A stretch of DNA of 64,000 bases from Crocodylus rhombifer (Eukaryota > Chordata > Crocodylia > Crocodylidae): the NCBI GenBank assembly GCA_038503035.1, contig JAVSML010001015.1, positions 62,001-126,000 on the forward strand, read 5' to 3'. The notes beneath the pieces are model-generated. The model saw only the letters and a program-made list of their open reading frames with translations, was not told where the DNA came from and ran no database searches. The first letter of the stretch is position 1, and the number at the start of each line of letters is the position of its first letter. Below are positions 22,665 to 34,955 of this stretch, piece after piece. A program made the position numbers and the translations under genes.

Positions 22665-23519
22665 AATATGTTAGTATAAGCCCTGTGATCTAAAGAGGGA
22701 GGTGGAAAGTATGTGCACTACCATGTGTAGCCTGGTTGTTAGGCAGGCAGGTTCCTTGGGTATATGTAATATCTTTTATTAGGAATAAAAGAAGCTAAAA
22801 GTGTGAAAGGATGTCAGTGAGACTGTTTTCCTAATTTCCACTTATTTACAAAAGGGAGGGGGGGGGAAAGGCAAAGGTAAGTAATGGAGATTATACAGTA
22901 GTAGATTTTTAAGGTAGAAAGGAGGCTGTCTGTGAAAAAGTAAATAGCTGGAAATTAAGAAAACAAAGGAGGGGAGGAAAGGGGTGGGGGAAAGGGTAAA
23001 AGATCAGGTCTGGCAGGTAGCTGATGAATCAGATGTCAGGCAGGTTGTAATGCGTCATAAATCCAATGTCTATATTGAGTCCATGACTTCACCTCTTTCC
23101 CCCCCCCCCTTCCTTCTCTCCCCCTTCTTTTCCACCCATTGTCTTCCTAATTTCCAGCCATAGCAACATAGGACCAATCCAAGACTCAAGACGATAAAGA
23201 GCTGTCTTCCCTATCTATTCACAAATAGGGGTAGTTTTGCTACAGTTTTCTTTTGCATAATTTTTTACTCAGAATTCTTCCAGAGATGTTTTGGAAGTCG
23301 CAGTACATAAACATGTACATGGACATGAACTCAGACCTGAGTAATAAATGGATGTGTGCATTGAAGAGAAGTTCACACTTCATTCAATGAATGTCTAGGA
23401 CTCTGTTCAGGACTCTTCTGAACTTACTTAGCACTGGTTTTTCACCAGCCCAAAGGGACCACGCTGCCTAACATGATGCAGGATGACCAGGGTGAGGGTG
23501 AATATATGCCCACCATTGG
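22665..23519. other. unassigned DNA with G- and C-homopolymers
   Basis: Contains G-rich 22855-22870 and a C-run at 23099-23109 followed by a polypyrimidine tract. No gene recognised. The first part (23428-23519) may be a rearranged end of the adjacent CR1. Confidence 0.5.
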
Positions 23520-25590
23520 CATGGATCTTGTGAGGGAGCATCCTAGACTCAACAATGACTCCAAGATCCCTTTCAGCCACTGTGTTGTTGAGAGGGGCGT
23601 TCCCCAGCCTATAGGTATGTTGCAGGTTCCTTCTCCCTAGATACAGCACCTTGCACTTGTCTGCATTAAATTCCATTCTAGTCTCATCCTCCCACCTCTG
23701 TAACTTGTCTAGATCTAGTTGGATTCTGTCCCTCCCCTCCAGTGTGCCCACTTCTCTCCACATCTTTGTGTCATCAGTGAATTTGGACAGCGTGCTTTTT
23801 CATGCCCACCTCCAAGTCGCTGATAAAGATGTTGAATAGCACAGGCCCAAAGACCAAGCCCTGGGGAACTCCACAGCCAACATCCCTCCAGGTTGAAAAT
23901 GACCCATCTACCACCACTCTCTGGGTGTGACCATCTAGTCAATTTGCCACCCATCTGACTGTAGGCATCAATTCTGCAGTTGCCTAGTCTTTTTTTATGA
24001 GAATGGGGTAAGAGACCTTTTTGAAGTCCAGATGGGTGACATCCACTTCAATGCTCACATCCAAGGACTTTGACTTGGTCATAAAAGGAAACAAGGTAGT
24101 CAGGCAATGAACCTGTATTGGTTGCCCCTGAGCATTATCTCCCATGCTGGGCCCCTGCAGATGTGCTCCTTAATAATTTTCTCAAAGGTCTTTCTAAGGA
24201 CTGAGGTGAAACTAACTGGCCTATAGTTTCCCGGGTTCTTCTTTCTCCTCTTCTTGTAAATGGGAAGCACATTGGCCCTTTTCTGGTCTTCTGGGACCTG
24301 GCCAGAGCACCATAAGTGGTCATTCAGCCATGTCAGCGACCCTGCTATGACCTCTGCCAACTCCCTCAGTACCCTTGGATGAAGAGCAGGATGAAGACCT
24401 GCTGATTTTAAACAAGTCCAGCCCCTCCAAAAGTTCCACAACTAGATCATCTATGACCCTAAACATGGTGTCCTGTCACTTGAGTCTGTCCATAATCCTA
24501 GTATGGGAGTTGTTCCTGTCCCTGCTCAGAAATATGGAGGCAAAGAACTAATTGAAGAGATCAGTTTTTTCCTTTGCTTCAATCATCAGATTACCAAGCT
24601 TGTCCTGTAGAGGCCCCACGTTACCTGGTGCCTTCTTCTTACTCCCTATGTATTTGAAAAAGAACTTTTTGTTATCCTTAATTCTGGTCACCAGCTCTAG
24701 TTTCAGCTCTCCCTTAGCCTTCCTAACTGCCTCCCTGCAATCACGAGCAACGGAGGTGTAATCCTCCTTGGCAATTGCCCCTTGCTTCCACTAACTGTAT
24801 GCCATCTTTTTTGTCCTCGGGCCCTCCTGGATGCCTTTACTGAGCCAAGAGGGCTTTTTAGCACTCTTTCTCCCTTGGTTTGGGTTGGGACTGACTCCCT
24901 CTGAACCCAGAGAAATGTCTCCTTAAAGAACAACCACCCATCCTGGACTGCCATTTCATTGAGGTTCCAAGTCCCCAGTGTCTCTCTTACTAATTTCCTT
25001 AGCTCATTGAAGTCGGCCCTCCTGAAGTCAAGGACTTTTGCCTTACTGCTTGCTTTTGCCAACCTGCGCCAGACAGTAAATTCCAGCAGACGATGGTCAC
25101 TAACGCCTAAGTAGTTGAGCACCCACAGATCCCTCTCCAGGTCATCACCTGTGGTAAGGACCAAGTCATTTCCTGTGGTGGGATTATGTACCTCCTGGGT
25201 TAGGTGGAGGTCCTATATGCAGGCTAAAAACCTGGCTGACTGATCCTCCCAGCAGATGTCTGGGTAGTTCAGGTCATCTATGACAACCACATCCCTTGTC
25301 CTTACAGCCTTCATGAGCTGACCTGAAAATTCCAGGTCTAGCTCATCCCCCTGGTTCACTCCTTACAGGTGTGGACCAGTGCAGAATATTCCTCCTCAGT
25401 GGTATTTCCTGTCTTCCATTCATTATACACCTCTTTTTAGATGTAGGAGGTCCATGAGTTCCCTGTCGAGCCAAGGGGGTTGTTGAGCCCTTTTACCACC
25501 TTTCTACTTGTAATAGAGTCTTGTAGTTTTCCAAGATGATACTCTATGTCCTTAAAGTTCTTAGTGTCATAGACTCACTACTAACTGATA
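23520..25590 (-). mobile_element. CR1 LINE copy D, large but 3'-damaged
   Basis: Reading the minus strand: endonuclease end (LTTGDDLERDLWVLNYLGVSDHRLLEF, then LDFRRADFNEL, 24703-25164), linker with KKFFFKYIGSKKKAPG-type sequence, RT start (EDQKRANVLPIYKKRRKKNPGNYRPVSFTSV, 24100-24441), the VVVDGS and SGV region (near 23900), and the FNADKCKVLYLGRRNLQHTYRLGNAPL block (23428-23763). Frames shift repeatedly. The usual 3' tail is missing, which is unusual because CR1 copies normally lose the 5' end. The part beyond about 25370 resembles a related but different CR1-type segment. Confidence 0.85.
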
Positions 25591-25629
25591 GGACAGCATT
25601 GCCTCCTAAGAGTGTCAGAGAGAGAGATT

Positions 25630-26837
25630 CAGTGGGTGTGTCAACACAAGACACTACTATGCAGTAGAGCTAATTACTGTGCAGTAAGCATCTGCATCTA
25701 CATGTGCAGATGCTTACTGTACAGTGGTTGGCTCTAATCAACATGGCCAATGAGTAAATTTTCTACCCGTAAATGCCAAGTAGTAAATGTACTCGTGATT
25801 CATAACTGCACATGATTATGGAGTTGGGTGGGGAACAGGCTCCTGTTCCATACCCAGCTCTGCAATCAGAGCTGGGTGGGGAACAGGTTCTCCAGCCCTT
25901 GCTCCATAATTGCAGAGCAGGAGCTGGGAACTGTCCTGGTCGGGGTCAAGTTCCAACCCTGTGCCCTGATTAGGTGATTGAGGCACAGAGCTTGGAAAGA
26001 GCTGTAAGACTGGTCCCAGCCCCCTGCCTCACCCACTGCCCTGGATAGGCAAGGAATCCCCACCCAGCTGGGGGATCACTGCTAGTTGCCCCACTGGGCA
26101 GGAGCCTGGATCCTGCCCCTCCTCTGCAGCTGTTTCCAAGTCCCCTGCCCCCTGTTGGGAAGCCACGGCCAGAAGCTCCCTGCCACTTGGGAGGGGAGGA
26201 CTTTGTCTTTGCCCTGACTCCAGTGGCAGAGCCCACCCCAGCTGCAGGCAGCCCCCTGGAACCAGGGAGGAACCCTCCAGCCCCTGCCTGGAGACAGTTG
26301 TCTCCTGGCCCTGTGCTCCCTGCCAATCTCTGGGCTAGCACCCATGGGGTGGGATGCTTCGGGAGACTGGTACTGGGCCAGCAGGGGTGGGAGCAGATTG
26401 TTTCCATGAGCAGCAAATCCGCTCCTTAGACCCTGCATGTACAGATGCTTGCCCAGGACCATTTATTCTGGAGCAGGGGTTCTCAATCCCCTCAACCTCT
26501 CTCAGCTGCTGGACTGGAAGTGACTGCGGACTGGCAAACCATGGCCCCCCAGAGCCAGGCAGAGAGGCCACAACTCCTTCCACAGGACCTGTGGAAGTGC
26601 AGGGTTTGGCCCACCCCCCCAGCCCAGGGGGGTGGGGTATCCTTACTTTGTTTTCCAGCCAGAAATTCCAGCCATGGTCAGTTGTGACTGCTGGGTCATG
26701 GTTTGTCGGGCTGCGTCCACTTCCAGGCCACAGTTTTTCAGGCCATGGCATAAAAACTTTGGGAATCCCTGCTGTAGAGTAATTTACTTCAGAGTAAACT
26801 GATCCCACATTATTTGCATGTATGGATATGCCCAGTG
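25630..26837. mobile_element. TIR element with CACTG-like ends, about 1.2 kb
   Basis: The left end CAGTGGGTGTGTCAACACAA pairs with the right end, whose reverse complement is CACTGGGCATATCCATACAT. The interior is GC-rich and holds a separate hAT-like element at 26474-26771. No transposase is visible. Flanks GAGAGATT and ATCCCAGA do not form an 8-bp duplication, so the superfamily is unresolved. Confidence 0.6.
26474..26771. mobile_element. hAT-like nonautonomous element nested in 25630-26837
   Basis: Left end CAGGGGTTCTCAATCCC. The right end reverse complemented is CAGGGATTCCCAAAG, the common hAT terminal pattern. The 8-bp flanks TTCTGGAG and CTGTAGAG agree at 5 of 8 bases, so the duplication is only suggestive. 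No coding capacity. Confidence 0.55.
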
Positions 26838-28779
26838 ATCCCAGAAATGCTGGGTGGTTGCTCAGACTGGCATTACTGTTAAGATAGGTTCCTATTTATT
26901 TGAACCTAACCCTTGTTGTTGTGGAAAACACCTGGTCCAAGTATTACCTCATTATCATAAAGAAATGTCTAAAGTTGGGTAACTGAAAAAAAGAAGAAAG
27001 AAGTAGGTAGAAGGCTGAAGAGACTGACTTGGAATGATAGTTTATATATATAGTTTGTCTTCAACATGGCCAGTAGCACACAGGTGAAGTGGAAAATCTT
27101 AGATAGAAATGCAAAATCTGCATTTTTCTCTTCTGTCACAGTGAGAAGAGACAGCCACATGCTTCCTGTTAAGCAGTGTTTTAATCCCATTTAAATCAAT
27201 GGGTTTTGAGAATGCATTTAGTTGCTTTTATTGTTCTTATTTGAATTCCCCTCTATCTATCAAAGTCTCAAGTAAAATGTTGAAAAAACATAATTCATTC
27301 TCATAGCCACAAACAGTAAGTGAATTTAAAATACTGCTCTCCACATTAAACAAAGATTTCAGTGTTGCTATGATTATCTAATTTAATGTGGAACAAACCA
27401 AAGTATAAATGCCATGTATAGTTGGGTATACTCCTTGTAACAATCTTTAGATTAAATGGTCTGTCTTTTAAAAGGAAAACATCCATGGGAAGGTAAACCA
27501 GTTATTGTGTCTATTTTTTCCAAAAGGTCTGGCTTCTACCAAACACCGCATCTGGGTTTGCTGAAGGAGAAGAGTGTAAATGATGTTGCAGTTGATTAGT
27601 GATTCAGATTAGGTTCTGAATGATTCCTGGCTGACCTTCTGTGTCTGTTTCATGTATAATGTATGATAATTACGTTGTTTCCTAGTCAGTTTTAGAATAA
27701 TATGATCCTTAAATTTATGAAAGATTAGTATGTCATATTTCCTATGTGTAATATGTACATAGCTAAGCTAGGCATGTTTGCATGCAAAAACATGTGTACA
27801 TGCACACATGTTAAGAGAACATTGAGATTGCAAAGTCATACACTTAAGAATTAGAAAAATGTCAGAATTAAGCCTGCCTGTAAAAACCAAAGATGATTTT
27901 TTTGCGTATCCCACAAAATATAATGGTATATTTCTGAGCAACAGAATGATTTTTAAATAGATCTCTAGAATCACTGAGTTTCAGGTAAATATTCTAGATC
28001 CAGTATTCAGCCTAATATCTCTTAACATACAACATATTACTCAGATTGTTTGTTTTTAAAATGTTCATGGCCTCTCCTTAGGATAGTGTCTGCTAACCCT
28101 GTCAGTGCCACAGAAGTCATAAATGGTCTTTCTTGATGTATTTGGGGAAACGAGTTAGATTCATGACTAATACTACTTCAACTTAATTAAAATGCCAGCT
28201 GAAGTTTTCCCTTTCTGCTCTGTTCTGGCAGTTAGGAAATGTCTGTCTTGGAATGAAGCCCTAGTATTGTAGATAATCTGTCTGCTTTTTCTCTCTAGTT
28301 CTCATTTTGTCAAAGTGTCTGATATGAGGGAGAATCTGGCTGAGTTCTATTTAATTTACTCTAGGTTTTTTCTCACTCAGAAGTGAAGCAAGTGAGAGAC
28401 CTCGACCACTTTTATAGCAACAGCCTCTTTGCTAGCAGTTTTAAAGGGCCCGGCTACACATTCAGATTAAAGTTGAGTAACAAGCCGCTATAGGGTTGTT
28501 ACACATTTTCAAGCACTAACTTTCTAGCTGATTGACTCTTTTTATAGCTGAATAAGAATTTTTTATCATGTGATAATTACTTTGTATGATGACTAGTCTA
28601 AATTTATTGTGTAATAATTACTTTGTACTTGTGACCCATCTTACCTCACATGTTTCTGGTCTAAATTTGTTGCATGATTAACAAGTTAATTGAATAAGTA
28701 ACATGAAGCAGGGGCAAAAGAGTCAAAAAGAAGGCTTGCTTGGACAATTAGTCTGGACAGCAATGATTTTCCTTGATAA
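26838..28779. other. unassigned AT-rich DNA
   Basis: About 1.9 kb with no recognised gene or repeat. AT-rich, with short motif-free open frames only. Confidence 0.5.
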
Positions 28780-29370
28780 CACTAGGTGCTTCCACACAAG
28801 ACGCTTACTTCACAGTAGCCTAATAACACTGTGAAGTGGCATGCTGGTCAAAAACCATGATAATAAGCTACTGTGCTGTATTATTAGGCTACTGATAAAA
28901 CCAAAAATGAAAAAACTGTGCACCGGTGCTTCTGTGCAGCAACTATAGTTACTGCACATATTGGGCATTTTTACATGTGTTCCCAGCACAGCACCAGGTG
29001 CTTTGAACTAATTAAAAGTGCCTGGTGTTGTGTCTCAGCGCACATCAGCGCTGAGGAAATGGTGTGTGGCATGCTTTAAACTAAAACACATCCAACATGT
29101 TCAAAGCACACTGCCCACCATTTTCTCAGCACTGATGTGCACTGTACCACTTATATACCTGCACCCAATGCAGCACTGGGTGTGCCAATTACATGCTCCA
29201 GCAGACTCGATTAAGTGGTTGAGTCTGCTCAGATGCGCTGGATTTCCAGCAAGTTGGAGCAGACTCACCGCATGTGTGTAAGTGCCCTTACTTAGTACTT
29301 CATTAAGCAAGTACTAAATTAAATGAACAGTAACTACTGCACATTAATGAGCATGCAGACATGCCCACTG
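28780..29370. mobile_element. TIR element with CACTG-like ends, about 590 bp
   Basis: The left end CACTAGGTGCTTCCACACAA pairs with the right end, whose reverse complement is CAGTGGGCATGTCTGCATGC. It belongs with the elements at 21295 and 25630. No coding capacity and no clear target duplication. Confidence 0.55.
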
Positions 29371-30384
29371 TGTATGTTTTATGTCTTTACAGTAAAGCAT
29401 GCGTATTCTTCAGTCCTGATGCTTAATTGCTTGAATTGGGGTGATAACAGTGGCTTCCTACTGCCTTCTTAGAATACAGTTAATCATTCTCTTTAATACA
29501 TTCAAATTTCATCTGCTTTGTTGTATATGCTGCAGCACTAACCATTATTTACTGTCACAAATCTGTTAGAAATAGTTCATAAGGTTTGACCTTCCTAACA
29601 GTGGTTCATTGCTGTCTCTTGTCAAGGAAATAACATAATTAAGTAAAGGACAATAGATTGACTTAATTACTGGTGCAAGATCACTTCAAAAGAATTTCAT
29701 GGCAGAGCAAAAGGGCCCAGTACATGAGGAAGCCGATTTGAGTGATATTAGTAGAGAGTTGTACAACCTACAACAAGAGAGTCAGAGCATGTAGTCCTCT
29801 GAAGAGATATAAACTTTAAACAGATAGAATTTCTTGGAGAGCTGCATCTGATGGAAATTGAAAAGGTTTGGTTAACACTACCTGTTTTGTTTATACTTGG
29901 GGTTGTGTTGATGGTGAAAAAAGCAGAGGTGTATCCAGAAGAAATGTTAAAAATAAAAGTCCCTCCAACTGAAAGTTGCAGTACTGAGCTTTTTAATTTG
30001 TCATCTGATTGATTACATCAAGAATGAAAAGCAAGTAAAGGCCTTCTAATATGTGGCAAACTGGCTTTGGTTAGAAATAACCAGATCTGGAATCTGGATT
30101 TTGTTATACATCATGCTCTCTACTCCTTTATAGGCTTGGGACATTTCTTAAATTAAGTTTGACTCTGAAAAATTAGTGCGGTAAAACTCAATTGCCTAAT
30201 AGAGTTTTCCTGAGGTATATTTATGAATTGTTCTAAATTACTCTCAGAACCTTGGCTAGGAGGAGCTCTAACAATGGCCTTAGTGGAGTAATGGTTTGAG
30301 GAATTGCCTTAAATTGCAGTAGTGGAAATTTATGCTGGAGATTAGCTGGAACTTCCAGATTATGAGGGGGGTGAAGCACTGAAA
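29371..30384. other. unassigned AT-rich DNA
   Basis: No gene or repeat family recognised. Confidence 0.5.
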
Positions 30385-30535
30385 CCAGCTACATAGAAAA
30401 CTTATAGAATCTCCATCCTTGAGATTTTTTCAAGATAGGCTGGGACAGTTTAGTGAGAGACAATCCTGCCTTGAGTAGGGGGCTGAACTAGATGACCTCA
30501 GGAGGTCCCTTCCAGGCCTATTTTCCTATGACTGT
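30385..30535 (+). mobile_element. old CR1/L3-type LINE 3' end
   Basis: Contains GAATCTCCATCCTTGAGA, TAGATGACCTCAGGAGGTCC and CTTCCAGGCCTATTTTCCTATGA, the typical 3' UTR of old amniote CR1/L3 elements. Only the last 150 bp survive. Confidence 0.7.
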
Positions 30536-31133
30536 CTGAACTTACAAACAGTGAAACACCATGTTATCAAGTGTTTCTCTCTCTAGTTTCCTATGTACCA
30601 GAATATCTGAACACCTAGTACTGTACTGAGTGACCTGGTAGAGCATGATCATGTGCAAGTCATTCTGTCTTTCATCATTTTTCCCAGCAAAGAACTACTA
30701 AATGTAATTGATTTTCTGTTAGAATTTTTTACTGTACATACTGCAGTATATGGGTTAAAGAAGTCCAAAATCAGAAAAAATGAGCCTGACTGGTAGTGTG
30801 GGAGTGTATCCTATAGTCTCAGGCTGACACCAAAGAAAGTTTCTGTTCCTGGCACAAACATGGTTCACCCTGTTTTAGCAAGCTTGTGTGCTTGAGGAGT
30901 GGAGCTGGCAACCATGTTTTTCACCTAGATATTTAGATGATCTCTTAAATAAGTTAGACTCATTCTGTGAAGCAATTTAAAGATATGGACTGAGACCATA
31001 GGCATACTTTTTTCTAGAAAGCCAACTTAGAGAAGAAGACAAATTTGATAGCCACCTTCACTGTTGAGATGTGCTGCAGAATTCTGTACTAGGAGCTTCT
31101 TGGATTCATTTTTTTTTAATATCCTGGCATATT

Positions 31134-32289
31134 ATCATATTTACTCAAATCCAAGATGACCCTGAAGGTAGTGGAGAGAGGGGTGATAACACCCCAATTA
31201 TTAGATTGTAGAAATGGAAAATTTTGTGTTTTTTCATTTTCCATGTCTAGAATCTAATTTATTGGAGGATTGCCTAAAATTTTTCCCTCCCACCACTGCC
31301 TGGGGCCACAGGGAAAGTAGTAGCAGACAAAGCAGGAGCTGGGGGTCAGGCAGCCTGCCCCATGCCCCTGGTTGTCCATCCCTTGCCACTTGCCCCCTGT
31401 GCCTGTCCCCCCTGTTGCCCACCCCCAGTGCCTTCTCCCTCCTACAACGTGTCCCCCTTTTGTACATGCCCCCTCTCCCACTTACCTTTTGAAGCTGCTC
31501 TTTCTCTATCTCTGCTGTGGATATGGAGGATCTGGCAGCTCCAGCTTCAACTTTCAGCCCCAGCCAGGGTTGGAGTCAGAGCCACAACAACTCCCCTGCC
31601 ATTTGGTGCACCTCTTCCCAGGGCTCCTCCTACTCTGTATATCTATTTCCCCATGCTCCCCCTTCCCTGTACCCTGTATGTCTCTTTCACTGTGCCCCTT
31701 TCCCTGCACCCTCTCGCTCTGTGCATTCCTTCACCCATGCTCCCCCTGACACTCCATCTCTGTGCTTTCCCCAGCACTATGTGCCCTCTTCCCACATCCT
31801 TTCCCCACGCTCTCCTTGTTCTGTGTGTCTCTTCCCCATGTTCCTTCCTGCACTATGCTGCCTTTCCCTATGTTTCCCCCAGCACCACATGCCCTTTTCC
31901 CATGCATGGGAAAAGGGCAGAGGCAAAGGTATGCACAGAGCAAGGTGGAATATGGGGAATATGGGACATCTCATGTATCCCTTCCCTTGCACCATTTCCC
32001 TATGATCCACTTGTCCATCTTCCTGTGCCCTGCTTGCTCTGCACATCCTTTCCAACACTTCTCCCTCTGCCATTTCCCCTATGCTCTCCCCATACCATGT
32101 GCTTCTTCCCCATGCTGTGCCATGTACCCTGTATCTGCCACATGAGTCACCCTAGCCCCATCTGGAGCTGCAGCAGCTTCTTGCCCCTGACCTGTGCTTG
32201 AATATAAGATAAGAAGGTTTTTTTCCCCATACTGAATTGGGGAGGGGGGACACAACCTTATCTTGCATATTTACTCGAATACTATATTG
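31134..32289 (+). mobile_element. probable DNA element with GC-rich interior
   Basis: The left border carries ATTTACTCAAATCCAAGATG (31139-31158). The right border carries ATTTACTCGAATACTATATT (about 32269-32288), preceded by a CTTATCTTGCAT copy. The first 120 bp match 8325-8440 in reverse. The interior is C-rich, repeats CCCTTCCCTG-like words, and yields spurious long frames (for example 31362-32201). The true termini are not certain. Confidence 0.5.
31890..31919. repeat. perfect 30-bp palindrome
   Basis: Centred on CCCATGCATGGG with flanking CTTTT/AAAAG arms and no spacer. The sequence equals its own reverse complement over 30 bp. Confidence 0.9.
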
Positions 32290-33246
32290 TTGTAATCCAG
32301 GTGGGAGGTAATAATGGTGAGGTTGAGGTCCTTGTCAATCAGGATAGGGTAGAGTTCTAAGCTAACTATAGATGGCAGAAAATGTTATTTGTGGATGCTG
32401 CTGTATGAAAGCTTAGCATCAGTGAGGAATTCAGGAGCAATTCTAAATTACAAAATAGAATGGACTGGTTGTGGGTGGCATAACCTCAATCAAAGGATAT
32501 TGCACCAGGACTAAATATTTTTTCCAAGCAATTTCCTTTGCCCATAAGTATTACTTTATTCTTTTCAAGGTTCTGCTTCAACCAGCTGCTCTTAGTCAAT
32601 AATCTGTTTTCATCCAAGCACTGAAATACAATGATAAGATTAGTGTGATTGTGAAAGGACAGGCCCTGGGGCAGCCATGGCATGCTTTAGTAGCCATGAT
32701 GATCCTATGCTACTACAGGCCCTCATGGTTTCACCTGCTGTACCTTGATGGAAATATTCTACTACAGTCAGAGGCTTCCCCCAGAGTCCTAGAGTGGTCT
32801 TATCAGTGCTGCCTTACCCCAGACTTAACCTACTCAGTCAGACCCCAATTCACTACCAAAGACTACCTGAGTGCTATGGCACTTACCAGGCACTACTCAT
32901 GCCCCTACAGGCCCAACCCATGCCTTATGCCTTAGGAAAGGTATTCATCACCTCCAGCCACCTCCATAGCCATGTCCATGCCTTGCAAGTGCCACTCAGT
33001 CACTATTCTCTGGGGCTTCCCAGGCATGTCCGTACGTTCTGCACCTCAGCCCTAATCCTATTTATCCAAGCTTCAGCCTTTCTGGCCCTGATTCCTTTTC
33101 TCTCACTGAGGCACTCAGCCCACTGTTCTAGGCTTCATCTCCCCAACCTCGGGCCCATTGTGATCCTGCCCAGTTCAGGACTTTAAATGTAAAGTGCCTG
33201 AGGCACCCTTCAGCATGGCCTCCAAACTATCCCCTTAGCTACCTCC
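32290..33246. other. unassigned DNA
   Basis: No gene recognised. Open frames 32645-32935 and 32794-33186 overlap in different phases and have no motif. Pyrimidine-rich composition. Confidence 0.45.
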
Positions 33247-33254
33247 CAATCTTC

Positions 33255-33453
33255 CATGGGTGACTGGTGCCTCCTGAGACTGGGGGGGCACAGTTTGTGG
33301 GCAGCAGCATCAGTGGTGGCAGTAGTGGGTGGCGAGTGGTGACTGCCCATAGAAGCTGGTGGTGGTGGCAACAGGGGGAGGGGAACAAGCAGTGACTGCC
33401 CACAGAAGCCGGCAGTGGTGGCGGCCAGTCTTGGGGGGCACCGGTCGCCTATG
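33255..33453. mobile_element. hAT-type MITE with perfect 8-bp target duplication
   Basis: A 199-bp element starting CATGGGTGACTGGTGCC and ending GGCACCGGTCGCCTATG. The ends are imperfect inverted repeats of about 28 bp. Identical CAATCTTC copies flank it at 33247-33254 and 33454-33461. Inside, a GTGACTGCCCA-AGAAGC unit occurs twice. Related copies lie at 7203 and 50755. No coding capacity, so it must have been moved by an autonomous hAT transposase elsewhere. Confidence 0.93.
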
Positions 33454-33461
33454 CAATCTTC

Positions 33462-34139
33462 TGATCATAAAGATAAACCAAGACCCAAAAGAACGGCTTC
33501 CAGCTAAAATCAAATCCCACTCTGGGTCACTGTTGCATAGCCCTTCATACTCCCCTCTCAGCTATCTCCTTCCAGCCCTTTAAAGGTCCATGAGTGTCTG
33601 CAGGTCTGTCTCATGCAACCTCACTCCCTTCAGAAGTTGTTCTCTTTCCAGAGATCAGGGTCAGATTCTCAAGGGGTAAGCTAATATCCCCCTGGGTACC
33701 ACCCTTTCAGTCACATGGCTCCTCTCTCATGCAGAGGGGTTCCCTATTAGCCCAATAGGCCTCCTGCTCCTACTGCACTTCTGTTACTCCCTATCTGGAA
33801 CTCTTCCCTTATTTTCCTGCTGCAATGCATCTAGCTTACAAGTAAGCATTTGCAGCCCTGTAGCCTCTTATCTTGGTTCTCCCCTAGCTGTTTAATCCAG
33901 TATAGCTGGCTTTAGCTCAGCTGTTCTTTCCCTCTTAAAATGACAGGGGTGGAGGACTCTGTTATAGATATCATACATTCAAGTCTATCCTTCAATAAGT
34001 ATGATATTCATATGATCCAAGCTACATTTTTCCCACCTTATTATGTCCTTAATAAAAATAGAATACTTCAGAATAAAAAAGCAAACAAGAGCATATGTGT
34101 AAGCTGAAACTCAAATAAATAATAGGTAGAGCTATATAT
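33462..34139. other. unassigned DNA
   Basis: No gene recognised. CT-rich up to about 33900, then AT-rich. Confidence 0.5.
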
Positions 34140-34955
34140 CTGAAGATTGGAGGTACTCTGGGTGACAGCGATCACAATCTGATTAGGTTCCCCATCCACC
34201 AGAAGGCTAGGATCCCAATAAGCAGAACAGAAGTCCTAGATTTCAGAAGGGCAAACATCAATAAACTCAGGAGGCTAATTAGAAAGGCCCTCTGCAACCA
34301 GTGACTGAATGGAATTATTAAAGAAGCCATCAATCACAAGCTTGTAACTGACGGGGCATTAAGAAACAACCGAGCTGGCTTTGTGGAGCATAGATCATGC
34401 CTGACAAACCTAGTGTCCTTTCATGACCAGGTAACTAACCAGCTGGACAAGGGTCATGAGGTAGACATAATTTGCTTAGATTTCAGTAAGGCCTTTGATT
34501 TTGTCTCCCATTAAATTCTCTCAGTCAAACTGGAGGGTACTGGTCTGGGCCTGCCTACAGTGAGGTGGGTGGATAACTGGCTTAGAGGCCAGTCCCAGAG
34601 AGTTGTAATCAATGGGATGACCTCATCCTGGAGGACTGTGTCCAGTGGTGTTTGCGGACAATACCAAGTTGTGGGGAAATACAAGCACGCCAGAGGATAG
34701 GGTAAGGATTCGGGACAACCTAGATAAACCGGCTCTGTAGGCTGATCAGAATTAGATGAGGTTCAACAGGGAAAAATGCCGGGTCCTTCGTCTGGGTAGG
34801 AAGAACCTTCACCACAGCTATGGGATAGGTGATAGTCCGCTGGCTGGCACAGCATCTGAATGGGACCCGGGGGTCACAATTGACCAGAAGATGAATATGC
34901 ACCAACAGTGTGAGGAAGTTGCCAGCAGGGCAGATAGAACTTGATTTTTCACAGT
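34140..34955 (+). mobile_element. CR1 LINE copy E, internally deleted
   Basis: Endonuclease end (LGDSDHNLIRF-like, then LDFRRANINKLRRLI) is joined near 34310 directly to RT sequence with NNRAGFVEHRSCLTNLVSFHDQ and the ICLDFSKAFDFVSH block, so a large part between is missing. A second deletion joins SSGV to FADNT at about 34650-34665. The catalytic box reads FADNT rather than FADDT. The remainder includes FNREKCRVLRLGRKNLHHSYG and stops before the 3' UTR. Clearly inactive. Confidence 0.85.

Noticed and set aside
31362..32201. 279-codon plus-strand frame rich in Cys, Pro and Ser
   Set aside because: Low-complexity CCCTT-type sequence; other phases and the opposite strand are open too.
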